Positions 45,401 through 52,736 of a stretch of DNA of 64,000 nucleotides are shown piece by piece (positions within the stretch are counted from its first letter, which is position 1; the number at the start of each line of letters is the position of its first letter). The stretch spans positions 1-64,000 of the forward strand of contig NZ_KQ960155.1 in assembly GCF_001553115.1 (NCBI RefSeq). The letters run 5' to 3'. The position numbers were made by a program, and so were the translations under genes. Source of the DNA: Aedoeadaptatus coxii (GTDB lineage: Bacteria; Bacillota; Clostridia; Tissierellales; Peptoniphilaceae). Below the pieces are notes generated by a model. It ran no database searches and was not told the origin of the DNA. It saw nothing but the letters and a program-made list of their open reading frames with translations.

Positions 45401-45935
45401 CAATGGTTTTTACTTTCGCCATGCGAACATGGAGTTCTTCCACATTGACCAGCTTATTTAAAAAACTAAAATCTTGTACTTTTCCGTTGCCGGTAATATT
45501 GATGTAGCGAATTTTTGTCAAATTGGCCAAGGGCGACAAGTCTTCAATCGGCTGATAGGGCAATGAAACATATTGGAGATTTTCCGCATACTCCATTCCC
45601 TTGATTGATTTACATTTATGAAAATCTTCTCCGGGATTGTGCGGCAGACATTTTTCCGGACTTAAAGTGATGACGTGTTTCAGCATCTCCTTCGTTACCG
45701 GTTGATCTGCCGTGCGTTTATAAGACGCATTGATCGCTTCTTTCAACACGGGATCTTCAATTACATTTTCTCCTGAAAAAAGCGTGTCGCTATTTTTCTT
45801 AATGTACTCTTCGTTTATATCCAGTATGTTTGGAATTTCCATTTGCCAAGCATTGCTACCACCTTGTGCAAAAGCATGGGGTACATTGCCAATTAGCATG
45901 ACAAATGCCAATATTAGAGCTAAAAATTTCTTCAT
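42444..45935 (-). CDS. SLH-anchored leucine-rich-repeat surface protein
   Basis: A 1,163-residue exported protein. The signal peptide is 1-23 (ending AFA). An internalin-like LRR block (about 125-310) shows units such as NLTKIRYINITGN and NLVNLKYLNLDKN. A linker domain follows, then two tandem copies of a module of about 105 residues (about 405-510 and 512-615; EVLDGDKVL ... YKVGKTYTLRIK ... GVHFLKT). Cna-B/Ig-like domains come next (about 630-830), a helical stretch with KPEVKPDTKPEAKP-type repeats (about 930-960) and three SLH domains (about 985-1160; TRAMVTQVF, TYEEFASLL, TRAELAYTL). Surface adhesion or protein binding is likely. AAGGAGG precedes the ATG; monocistronic. Confidence 0.92.
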   Translation of the reverse strand: MKKFLALILAFVMLIGNVPHAFAQGGSNAWQMEIPNILDINEEYIKKNSDTLFSGENVIEDPVLKEAINASYKRTADQPVTKEMLKHVITLSPEKCLPHNPGEDFHKCKSIKGMEYAENLQYVSLPYQPIEDLSPLANLTKIRYINITGNGKVQDFSFLNKLVNVEELHVRMAKVKTIDALKNYKKLYFLDADSCEISDFSPLSNLVNLKYLNLDKNIFKENSAEAFSKLVNLEVLNINNKAENYGLNIHPEKIKSIEPLKNLTKLKEFHATGHDISDISILKNMKDLGTVYLNNNAIEDFSPVDHVKNVNGKNDQVIKTESDKFVPQLQTIELELGTELTADLLKPAIKNLPSDATVEIQNGLKNADMSKEGTTQQQVKITFSDSSRKFVVVNIKVVPKEEAKEPLPIYVAKGEDIISPTFEVDFLDGDQVIETVSITNGGGSLTKYEVGKTYKLRIKGSDEYELVSGIAKIVGEPGMPGVHFLETEDQALGLENASVIKVKDKVTEPEAPQNPLLFMVSKENDILNSPVDIEVLDGDKVLDTITLENSMGILRKYKVGKTYTLRIKNNDKLELVTPYAKIVEGNGNVGVHFLKTVDEAISSDNEGVLKLKDRADTTPSEPETSKALSELKIKVLYNGQPKEGIQIRLNLWDKRGIPSVIAQPKTDSNGTITLKDLEKNTKYTVVLETKEYRFNPDQFEFKTDENGKIKTIGSKNASEYADGFIVKAEDRRSQGEKTVSIDFKTVYKKDGQPAKDVEITANQINPNLSSYRNATSDEHGNVHFQLEGVQGGKIYAMTVSKNGQFMWEFEPELIEVKVYEDHYEILNSKGNPNKENIFRVTKNDRNYLRDDLRKIIAEAEQRINSGDYTPESVAALKTFVQGGKEELKKAETIPYYVEGHIANIKKGMAQLVLKENKKPEVKPDTKPEAKPDVKPSTPKSKGYITLMPMNKVEAPKAKAPESKPEAKVRNSIYVPKADFPVNLTDIPAGAEGDAMRHMVSRGVLKGMGNGKFEPNTTITRAMVTQVFRMISKDKAVGSSVSFADVNTNNWFADPVQWASNNGLVAGYPDGSFKPNQKLTYEEFASLLDRLLKEYGIQFNKVKAVNEKDFANVAGWSRESVMHMVELGLMSTDTNGKVQPKREYTRAELAYTLDQLVRQADQHR
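44090..44725 (-). repeat. Tandem duplication of a 100-residue module inside the LRR surface protein
   Basis: The halves 44410-44725 and 44090-44405 encode two diverged copies of the same domain. They share VEVLDGDQV/K, an 'I...GG/MG.L.KY.VGKTY.LRIK' core and a GVHFL(E/K)T end. Confidence 0.8.
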
Positions 45936-46095
45936 GATTCCTCCTTAAAAATCTGGTTTCAACTAACGTTTTCATCTTATCTATTTGATAACAATAACAC
46001 CAATAGAAATTCTTAGAACCCTTATCGAAATTTTCTATATAAAGTTCGTTAAATATCATTTTTAAATTTATGCTTTTATGTCTGAATCGTTAAAC

Positions 46096-46124
46096 TAAAA
46101 AAGAACACATTGCGCGTTCTTTTA
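46096..46124 (-). terminator. Terminator after the nitrilase-family gene
   Basis: Minus-strand AAAAGAACGC / GTGTTCTTTT stem (one G-U pair) followed by T run, overlapping the stop codon region. Confidence 0.75.
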
Positions 46125-46913
46125 AAATCCGTATTTGCGGTAGAGATCTTCTCTTCTGTCATCTAAAAAGTGTTGCCATTTTCGCGCGGCCATTAGTGTT
46201 TCTCTGTCCGCTTTTCCCGTCAACACGCCGGGTTCTTGTCCCGCTTTTTTTATAAAGTCGCCGTGGGGTCCGGCAAGGGACGTGCCGCCGCTTCTGTAAT
46301 GTCCGTCCCCGTCGGATTTGCACAGGCCGGCGCTTGCGACGAAGCATTGGTTTTCCAGCGCCCTCGCTTTTTGCACCATATCCAAATGATGCATCCACTT
46401 GCTGGGCCAGGCGAAGGGGGCGAAGAGTATGTCCACGCCGTGTATGCCGTAGCAGCGAATCCATTCGGGAAAATCCATGTCGTAGCAAATGGCCACGCCG
46501 CAGGAAATGCCGTCGAGGGTAAAGAGGCCGATGGCGTCGCCGGCGGCATAATAATTTTTCTCCTGCTCTTTGTAAAGATGAACTTTGTCGTAAACGAGAA
46601 CGTCTTCTCCTTCCCGATTAAAAACGTGGCAGGTGTTGTAAAGTTTGTCTTCTCGCTCCTCGGTAATGCTTCCGCCGACGATGTTGACGTGATGTTTTTT
46701 CGCCAGGCGGCTCAGTAACTTTTTCGTCTTGTCGCCGCTCGAATCGCTTTGTGCTCGGTGGGTCGTCGGATGACCGAAGGCGTTCCATTTTTCCGGCAAG
46801 AGTATGGTGTCGGGATTTTCTTTTGCCGCCTCCTCGATCATTTTTTCCGCGTATGCGTAGGGATCTCCCTCGGCGGCCAATCGCGCGTCCAATTGTATGC
46901 AGCTTATCTTCAT
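46122..46913 (-). CDS. Carbon-nitrogen hydrolase (nitrilase superfamily, omega-amidase-like)
   Basis: A 263-residue enzyme. The Glu-Lys-Cys triad is E41 (LLPEKWN), K110 (YDKVHLY) and C143 (GVAICYDMDFPE). The pattern and length match the omega-amidase/NIT2 and YafV-like branch, which removes ammonia from alpha-keto amides such as 2-oxoglutaramate; other amides are possible. It stands alone between lysS and the LRR gene and has its own terminator. Confidence 0.9.
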   Translation of the reverse strand: MKISCIQLDARLAAEGDPYAYAEKMIEEAAKENPDTILLPEKWNAFGHPTTHRAQSDSSGDKTKKLLSRLAKKHHVNIVGGSITEEREDKLYNTCHVFNREGEDVLVYDKVHLYKEQEKNYYAAGDAIGLFTLDGISCGVAICYDMDFPEWIRCYGIHGVDILFAPFAWPSKWMHHLDMVQKARALENQCFVASAGLCKSDGDGHYRSGGTSLAGPHGDFIKKAGQEPGVLTGKADRETLMAARKWQHFLDDRREDLYRKYGF

Positions 46914-46935
46914 GGCATATCCCTTTCTATGTAAT

Positions 46936-46962
46936 AAAAAAGACCCGCGCGGGTCTTTTTAT
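46936..46962 (-). terminator. Terminator after lysS
   Basis: AAAAAGACCCGCGCGGGTCTTTTT is a self-complementary stem flanked by A and T runs; it immediately follows the lysS stop codon on the minus strand. Confidence 0.85.
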
Positions 46963-48467
46963 TATTCTTCGTCGTCTTCCCAGCTTTCCTCTTCTCCCTC
47001 GTCGAGAGGTTTCATCGTGGGGAAGAATAGGACGTCGCGAATGCTCGATTGATCGGTTAAGAGCATGATCATTCGATCGACGCCGATGCCGAGTCCGCCT
47101 GTGGGAGGCAAACCTACTTCGATGGCATTGATGAAGTCGTGATCCATGGGGTGAGCTTCGTCGTCGCCTTTTTCCTGATCTTTGACTTGCTCTTCAAAGC
47201 GTTCACGTTGATCGATGGGGTCGTTCAACTCGCTGAAGGCGTTGGCAAATTCCCATGTGTTGATGAAGGCTTCGAAACGGCGGGTAATGCGCGGATCCTT
47301 GGGATCTCTCTTCGCCAAGGGACTTACTTCTACCGGGTGGCCGGTGACGAAGGTCGGTTGTACCAGTTTTTCTTCGCAGTATTCTTCAAACATTTCGCTG
47401 ATGACGTGGCCGCGTGTCCAGAAAGGTTGTACGTCCAATCCCTTTTCTTTGGCGAGTGCTAATGCTTCTTCGTCGGTTTCAATTGCGGAAAAGTCGATTC
47501 CTGCGTATTCTTTAACCGCATCTTCCATGCTGATGCGTTTCCACGGCGGCGTCAAGTCGATTGTCGTGCCTTGGTATTCGATGACGGGAGAGCCCAATAC
47601 TTTTTCGGCGGCGTAAGCAAACATGTTTTCGGTGATGAGCATCATCTCGTCCATGTCGACGTAAGCTTGGTAAAGTTCGATATTGGTAAACTCGGGGTTG
47701 TGGCGCGTATCCATCCCTTCGTTTCTAAACATTTTGCCCATTTCGTATACTTTGTCGAAGCCGCCGACGATGAGGCGTTTCAAGAAAAGTTCGTTGGCGA
47801 TACGCATTTGAAGGTCGATATCTAATGCGTTGTGGTGGGTTAAGAAGGGTCTTGCGTTGGCGCCCCCTGCCACATTGCCGAGGATCGGGGTTTCGACTTC
47901 GAGGAAGCCCTTGTTATCCAAAAATTCGCGAATGGCTTTAATAATGGCGCTGCGTTTAAAGAAGGTTTCTTTTACTTCGGGATCGACGATAAGGTCAACA
48001 TAACGTTGGCGATATCTTAAATCCATATCTTTCAAGCCGTGGAATTTTTCCGGAAGAACTTGAATGCTCTTGGATAAAAGTTCCACTTCTTCCGCTTCCA
48101 CGGAGATGGCGCCGGTTTCGGTGCGAATAACCTTGCCTTTTACGCCCAGGAAATCCCCTACGTCTGTAGCTTTTACCACTTCGTAGTTTTCTTCCATAAT
48201 GTTTTTCTTGGCGAAGATTTGAATTCTTCCGTAAGTATCTTGTAAATCTAAGAAGGCGATTTTTCCGTGGCGACGCTTACTCATAATACGGCCGGCGACG
48301 GATACTTCTTTTCCTTCCATGGCGTCGAAATTGTCAAGGATTTGGTTGGTGTAGGTATCGACGTCGTATTTTTCCGCCAGATAAGGGCTGTTGCCTTCGT
48401 CGATTAAGCCTTGAACTTTTTCGAGTTTTCTTTGTCTTACTTCACTGCTCTTTTGGCCTTTTGCCAT
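46962..48467 (-). CDS. lysS: Lysyl-tRNA synthetase, class II
   Basis: A 501-residue enzyme charging tRNA-Lys. I choose the second ATG (48467), since AGGAGG abuts the first (48473) and is 6 bases from the second. The OB-fold anticodon-binding domain (about 55-160; [21 protein letters not shown]) precedes the class II core. Motif 2 is [18 protein letters not shown] and motif 3 [18 protein letters not shown]. The acidic tail ([10 protein letters not shown]) is unremarkable. It lies 11-18 bases after greA and shares its promoter. Confidence 0.96.
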   Translation of the reverse strand: MAKGQKSSEVRQRKLEKVQGLIDEGNSPYLAEKYDVDTYTNQILDNFDAMEGKEVSVAGRIMSKRRHGKIAFLDLQDTYGRIQIFAKKNIMEENYEVVKATDVGDFLGVKGKVIRTETGAISVEAEEVELLSKSIQVLPEKFHGLKDMDLRYRQRYVDLIVDPEVKETFFKRSAIIKAIREFLDNKGFLEVETPILGNVAGGANARPFLTHHNALDIDLQMRIANELFLKRLIVGGFDKVYEMGKMFRNEGMDTRHNPEFTNIELYQAYVDMDEMMLITENMFAYAAEKVLGSPVIEYQGTTIDLTPPWKRISMEDAVKEYAGIDFSAIETDEEALALAKEKGLDVQPFWTRGHVISEMFEEYCEEKLVQPTFVTGHPVEVSPLAKRDPKDPRITRRFEAFINTWEFANAFSELNDPIDQRERFEEQVKDQEKGDDEAHPMDHDFINAIEVGLPPTGGLGIGVDRMIMLLTDQSSIRDVLFFPTMKPLDEGEEESWEDDEE

Positions 48468-48484
48468 TGTCATCCTCCTGACTT

Positions 48485-48970
48485 TTATTGGACCGAAATT
48501 TTCTTCACTTTCAGTCGAACTTTTCCTTGAGGTACGTCGATTTCGGCAATTTCATCCACGCCTTTTCCCATAAGGCCTGCGCCGATGGGGCTTTCGTTGG
48601 AAATTTTGCCTTCCAAAGGATCGGCTTCGGCACTGCCTACAATACTGTAGGTGTCTTCGTCACCGTTATCTAAATCTTCCACAACGACTGTGGAACCGAC
48701 ATTGACTATTTGATCATTTAATTCGTTGCCCTTAATGACTTTTGCATTGCGCGCCATGTATTCCAATTTGGCGATGCGCTCTTCCACTTGAGCCTGTTCG
48801 TTTTTCGCTTCATCGTACTCAGAGTTTTCCGATAAATCGCCGTAGCCTAAAGCCACTTTAATACGCTCTGCTACTTCTTTTCGTCGAACGGTTTTTAACT
48901 GCTCGATTTCGTCCTCGATTTTTTGTAAGCCTTCTTCTGTAATTAATACTTCGTTATTATTTTCCGTCAT
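48485..48970 (-). CDS. greA: Transcription elongation factor GreA
   Basis: A 161-residue protein that rescues backtracked RNA polymerase. An N-terminal coiled coil (about 8-75; [16 protein letters not shown] ... [15 protein letters not shown]) carries the acidic tip residues D and E that stimulate transcript cleavage. A C-terminal FKBP-like domain follows (about 85-158; [36 protein letters not shown]). It leads the greA-lysS operon from a consensus promoter, and its leader contains a GC-rich hairpin. Confidence 0.97.
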   Translation of the reverse strand: MTENNNEVLITEEGLQKIEDEIEQLKTVRRKEVAERIKVALGYGDLSENSEYDEAKNEQAQVEERIAKLEYMARNAKVIKGNELNDQIVNVGSTVVVEDLDNGDEDTYSIVGSAEADPLEGKISNESPIGAGLMGKGVDEIAEIDVPQGKVRLKVKKISVQ

Positions 48971-49008
48971 AGCGTCACTCCCTTAATGTGGTTGTTCTTA
49001 TTTATGAA

Positions 49009-49030
49009 GAAAGGACCCGCATCGGGTCCG
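49009..49030 (-). terminator. GC-rich hairpin in the greA leader
   Basis: Minus-strand GGACCCG-ATG-CGGGTCC stem followed by TTTCTTC. It lies downstream of the greA promoter (49047-49075), so it is transcribed as leader RNA and could attenuate greA as well as end dus readthrough. The U tract is imperfect. Confidence 0.6.
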
Positions 49031-49046
49031 CATAATCATTCGCCCT

Positions 49047-49075
49047 ATTATATAAAAGTTCCCTTTTTCTGTCAA
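49047..49075 (-). promoter_or_regulatory. Fully consensus sigma-A promoter of greA-lysS
   Basis: TTGACA (49070-49075), 17 bases, TATAAT (49047-49052) on the minus strand, within 40 bases of the dus stop codon. Confidence 0.9.
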
Positions 49076-49083
49076 TTCCGAGG

Positions 49084-50022
49084 CTATATTTGTAATAGAT
49101 CGTCGAGATAGCCTTCGATTTCCTTAGGATCGGTTAATTGTAAAATGGCACTGCGATGGCGCTTGGCGTGTTCAAATCCCTTTAAATAGCCGATGAAATG
49201 TTTCCGCATTTCCACGACGCCCAAGTGTTCGCCTTTTTCTTCGATGCTCATGCTTAAATGCTCTTTCGCCACCGCGACGATTTCTTCTTCCCGTAAAGGG
49301 GTTATGTCCTCGCCTTTTAAAGCTTCACCGATGTTGCGAAAGATAAAGGGATTGCCGATGGCGCCTCGCCCGATGGCGACGCCTAAAATCCCTTCCTCTT
49401 TAAAACGAAGGGCGTCTTCTCCCGTCGTAATGTCGCCGTTGGCGATGACGGGAATGGAAAGATGTTTCGCCACGCGATCAATAAAATTCCAATCGGATGC
49501 GCCGGAATAATAGGCTTCTCTGCTTCTGCCGTGAACGGTAACGAAAGCTGCTCCCTCTTCCTCGGCGATTTCGGCGATCCTCATGCCCTCTTCATCCCCT
49601 TCTAAAAAGCCCTTGCGCACTTTCACGCTTACGGGCACGGGAGAGGTTTGAACCGAGGCGCGAATAATGTTTCGCGCCTTCTCCGGTTCTTTTAAAAGGG
49701 CGCTACCGCTGCCGGTTTTGACAATTTTCGGCGCCGGACACCCCATATTAATGTCGATGCTTCTGTAGGCTTTCAGCGTATCTCCCAAGGATTCGATGAC
49801 CGACGCGAACTGATCCCCGTCGTCGCCGAAAAGTTGCAGGGAAACGGAGGCTTCCTCCGGCGAAACGGTCATTAATCGCTTGGTTTTTTTATCGCCGTAA
49901 AAAAGGGCTTTGACGCTTACCATTTCCGTCGTGGAATAATCCATGCCGAAACGGCTGCAGATGACGCGAAAACTTCTGTCGGTGTACCCCGCCATGGGGG
50001 CCAATGCAACTGTAAAACCCAT
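49084..50022 (-). CDS. dus: tRNA-dihydrouridine synthase (DusB-type)
   Basis: A 312-residue FMN enzyme that reduces uridines in the tRNA D loop. The ATG at 50022 overlaps the coaX stop by one base (TAATG). LAPMAGYTDRSFR (about 7-19), DINMGCPAPKIVKTGSGSALL (about 98-118), VTVHGRSREAYYSG and IGRGAIGNPFIF are family marks. The catalytic cysteine is that of MGCPAP. The gene is last of the P1 peptidase-panT-coaX-dus operon. Confidence 0.94.
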   Translation of the reverse strand: MGFTVALAPMAGYTDRSFRVICSRFGMDYSTTEMVSVKALFYGDKKTKRLMTVSPEEASVSLQLFGDDGDQFASVIESLGDTLKAYRSIDINMGCPAPKIVKTGSGSALLKEPEKARNIIRASVQTSPVPVSVKVRKGFLEGDEEGMRIAEIAEEEGAAFVTVHGRSREAYYSGASDWNFIDRVAKHLSIPVIANGDITTGEDALRFKEEGILGVAIGRGAIGNPFIFRNIGEALKGEDITPLREEEIVAVAKEHLSMSIEEKGEHLGVVEMRKHFIGYLKGFEHAKRHRSAILQLTDPKEIEGYLDDLLQI

Positions 50023-50795
50023 TAGTTGTTCATATCGTAAAGGATGCGCAACCCGTCCATGGTCAGATCGCGATCGATGATAATGTCGTAGGCGCTGTCG
50101 GAGACGAGGAGATTGGAAAAGCCCCCGGTGGCAATGACGTGCACGTCGGAAGGATCCATTTGAATTTCGTCGCAAATGTGTTTGACAATGCCGTCGATCA
50201 TGGAGGAAAAACCGTAGTAAAGCCCGTTTTGCATACTGCTCACCGTGGTTTTGCCGATGACTTTTTCAGGCTTAATGATTTCGATTTTCGGAAGCTTCGA
50301 CGTTCTGGAGACGAGGGCGTCGGCGGAAATGCTGATCCCTGGCAAAATAAGGCCGCCTAAGTAATTTTTCTTGTCGTCTACGACGCAAAAGGTAATGGCC
50401 GTTCCGAGGTCGATAATAATACAAGGCCCGCCGTAACGTTCCACGGCGGCGATGGCGTTGACGATGCGATCGGCGCCCACTTCCCTCGGATTGTCGTAGC
50501 GAATGTTAATCCCCGTTTTGACGCCGGCGCCTACGATCATCGGGTATTGATGGAAGTATTTTACGATCATGTTCTGCATGGTATGCATAATGTTCGGCAC
50601 CACCGACGACATAATGACCGCTTCGATGTCCACCGGTTTTAATTGAACATTGTTGAGCATTTCCGTCACCAGCATGCCGAATTCATCGCTGGTCTTTTTT
50701 TGATCCGAGGCGATGCGCCAGTCGTGGATCAGTTCGCGGCCCTTAAAGGCGCCGAATACGATATTGGTATTTCCTACATCGATTGCTAATAACAT
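50022..50795 (-). CDS. coaX: Type III pantothenate kinase
   Basis: A 257-residue ASKHA-fold kinase for the first step of coenzyme A synthesis. DVGNTNIVFGAF (6-17) is the phosphate loop, VGADRIVNAIAA (about 105-116) the pantothenate site and IIDLGTAITFCVVD (about 127-140) the second phosphate motif. Type III kinases are not feedback-inhibited by CoA. The gene directly follows an ECF S component that is therefore likely to import pantothenate. Confidence 0.95.
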   Translation of the reverse strand: MLLAIDVGNTNIVFGAFKGRELIHDWRIASDQKKTSDEFGMLVTEMLNNVQLKPVDIEAVIMSSVVPNIMHTMQNMIVKYFHQYPMIVGAGVKTGINIRYDNPREVGADRIVNAIAAVERYGGPCIIIDLGTAITFCVVDDKKNYLGGLILPGISISADALVSRTSKLPKIEIIKPEKVIGKTTVSSMQNGLYYGFSSMIDGIVKHICDEIQMDPSDVHVIATGGFSNLLVSDSAYDIIIDRDLTMDGLRILYDMNN

Positions 50796-50816
50796 AATTC
50801 ACCTGATTCTTTAGAT

Positions 50817-51566
50817 TTATTTTTTAGCATACCACGCGCTCACCACAGCTGTGGAGACGATGGTTGCGATAATGCCTTCCGGCACGCCCGATGTGACGAT
50901 AGTTCCGAAAATCACTGTGTTGACTAATTCTTGGGAAGCCCCCATGGCTTCCACAAATCGCTGAGCGAAGAAAATGTAAATGCCGCTCATAACCATGGCA
51001 GAGTGGATCACCGTGGCGAGAAAAGACGCCAATACCACCGCCGCGCTTTTCGCTTCGGAACGGGCGAGCAAATATAAAAGCCCGAAGGATAATAGGAGGA
51101 AGGCGACGTTCAAGGCGAAGCCTGCACCTAATGTATCTGCCGCCACATTTTTTACAATGCCCACCACTAAAAAGCCGATGACCGCCACCCACGCCGCCAT
51201 GCCCAACATTTTTAATCGCTTGCCGTCGATGCGTTTAAATGCGGCAAAGAGACCGTAGGCGATAAGACCCAATAAAATGCGAGGGGCGATGGAAATCAAG
51301 GGATTATAAAATACAAATGAAATCGGCGTCGGCCGCGTAATGGCGTTAAATAGAGAGCTTAAACCGAATATAAGCCCGACGAAGGCGCCCACGACGGGTC
51401 CTTCGATAAAGGCGGCTATTAAAACGGGAATGTGCATGGTCGTAGCATTTAAGGGCCCGATAGGCACAAAGCCCAACGGTGTCATGCCGAGCACCACGGT
51501 AATGGCGCCGAGAATACCGATGACGACGATCTGCCTCGTGGACAGTTTATTGGATTTTTTCTTCAC
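50817..51566 (-). CDS. ECF transporter S component, probably for pantothenate
   Basis: A 249-residue membrane protein with about six helices and the ECF S-component N-terminus (RQIVVIGILGAITVVLGMTPLGFVP). The helix 1 alanine/glycine motif that contacts the shared T subunit (GILGAI) is visible. It recognises the substrate and uses energising subunits encoded elsewhere. Pantothenate is proposed because coaX is the next gene, 21 bases away, in the same operon. Specificity cannot be proved from the sequence. Confidence 0.85.
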   Translation of the reverse strand: MKKKSNKLSTRQIVVIGILGAITVVLGMTPLGFVPIGPLNATTMHIPVLIAAFIEGPVVGAFVGLIFGLSSLFNAITRPTPISFVFYNPLISIAPRILLGLIAYGLFAAFKRIDGKRLKMLGMAAWVAVIGFLVVGIVKNVAADTLGAGFALNVAFLLLSFGLLYLLARSEAKSAAVVLASFLATVIHSAMVMSGIYIFFAQRFVEAMGASQELVNTVIFGTIVTSGVPEGIIATIVSTAVVSAWYAKK

Positions 51567-51600
51567 TTGTTACCTCCGATCCGGCTCGTTCCGATGCCGG

Positions 51601-52518
51601 TCATATACTTAATAAAGCGTTGGCCACCGCCCGTGCGAGTACTTTCGGCATATAGACTTCCGCCAATTGTACGTCACATTCTTTTGCATTGGTGGCGACT
51701 GTAAAAATCGTGTCGCCGTCCAGGGATGTATGCACGGGCACGATGGATCTAGCCAAACCGTTGTGACTAATGGATGCCAGCTTGCAAAGTTCGGTCTTTG
51801 AAAAGGTTCCGTCGGTAGCGACGACGGCGAGCGTGGTATTTTGATGTTTGCCTTTTTCAAAATCCACGCGACCTTTGGCGAGAGCTTCTTCAATAGAAAC
51901 AGCTTTTCCGTCCACTACGGGCTCGGCGAGCCATTTCTCTTCTTCCACATCGTAAATATTGCCGAAGGCATTTACCGCTACTATGGCGGAAAATGTAACC
52001 CCTTCCACTTTTATAGAAGCACTTCCAATCCCGGATTTTACGGCGTGTTCCACGCCCATGCTTTTGGCGACAGTCGCTCCCGTTCCCGCGCCGACAATGC
52101 CCTGTCTGTTTTCTTCCGTGCTCGCTTTCTTATGAGCTGAAAGCCCCATAGCCTGATCGGGCCACACATCAGCTGATTTATACGTAAGATCGAATAACAC
52201 CGCCGAGGGCACAATGGGCACGACGCCTACGCCGACATCGAAGCCGATGTTGTCTTCTCTCAGTCCGCGCATCACGCCACTCGCCGCTTCCAAACCGAAC
52301 GCGGAGCCGCCGCTTAATACGAAACCGTGTACTTCATCCACGGCGTAGGCGGGATTTAAAAGCACACATTCCCGTGTGCCGGGCGCGCCGCCGCGGACGT
52401 CGACGCCGGCGGTATTTCCTTTCGGCGGCAAAATCACCGTAACGCCCGTTCCCTTTTCTCTATTTTCTTCGTGACCTACGGCTATGCCTTTAACATCGGT
52501 AATATACCCACTATACAT
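51601..52518 (-). CDS. P1 family peptidase (DmpA/BapA-like N-terminal nucleophile aminopeptidase)
   Basis: A 305-residue protein of the self-cleaving P1 (ornithine acetyltransferase-fold) peptidases. Visible marks are VKGIAVGHEE, GTGVTVILPP, GGAPGTRECVLLNP, FVLSGGSAFGLEAASGV and the QNTTLAVVATDG motif (about 228-239). In DmpA this last motif provides the nucleophile released by autocleavage just before the Thr/Ser. The enzymes trim N-terminal residues or beta-amino acids from small peptides. It is first in the operon with panT-like, coaX and dus, whose beta-alanine-containing pathway makes a beta-peptide substrate conceivable. Confidence 0.9.
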   Translation of the reverse strand: MYSGYITDVKGIAVGHEENREKGTGVTVILPPKGNTAGVDVRGGAPGTRECVLLNPAYAVDEVHGFVLSGGSAFGLEAASGVMRGLREDNIGFDVGVGVVPIVPSAVLFDLTYKSADVWPDQAMGLSAHKKASTEENRQGIVGAGTGATVAKSMGVEHAVKSGIGSASIKVEGVTFSAIVAVNAFGNIYDVEEEKWLAEPVVDGKAVSIEEALAKGRVDFEKGKHQNTTLAVVATDGTFSKTELCKLASISHNGLARSIVPVHTSLDGDTIFTVATNAKECDVQLAEVYMPKVLARAVANALLSI

Positions 52519-52539
52519 GGAATCCCTCCAAACGTTTCG

Positions 52540-52569
52540 ATTATATCAAATTATAAAAAACGCCTGCAA
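52540..52569 (-). promoter_or_regulatory. Promoter of the P1 peptidase-coaX-dus operon
   Basis: TTGCAG (52564-52569), 18 bases, TATAAT (52540-52545) on the minus strand. Confidence 0.7.
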
Positions 52570-52707
52570 CCGTAAAGCTCATGGCATTTTCACAATTATA
52601 GAGGATAATAAGCCTAATCATCTTACCATTTTTGAGAGAAAAAAGTATTTTTTTATCTAAGCTTTAGAATTTGTCGGAATCCCTCTACTCTTCAAGGCGC
52701 CTTTTGG

Positions 52708-52713
52708 TATAAT
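52708..52713 (+). promoter_or_regulatory. Extended -10 promoter of the penicillin-binding protein gene
   Basis: TTTTGGTATAAT with TATAAT at 52708-52713, 23 bases before the ATG; no good -35 box is seen. Confidence 0.5.
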
Positions 52714-52736
52714 AAGACATTATAAAGGAGGTTTCT

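Noticed and set aside
48468-48484. T-box leader for lysS
   Set aside because: lysS follows greA by 11-18 bases and there is no space for a T-box or any T-box motif upstream of greA.
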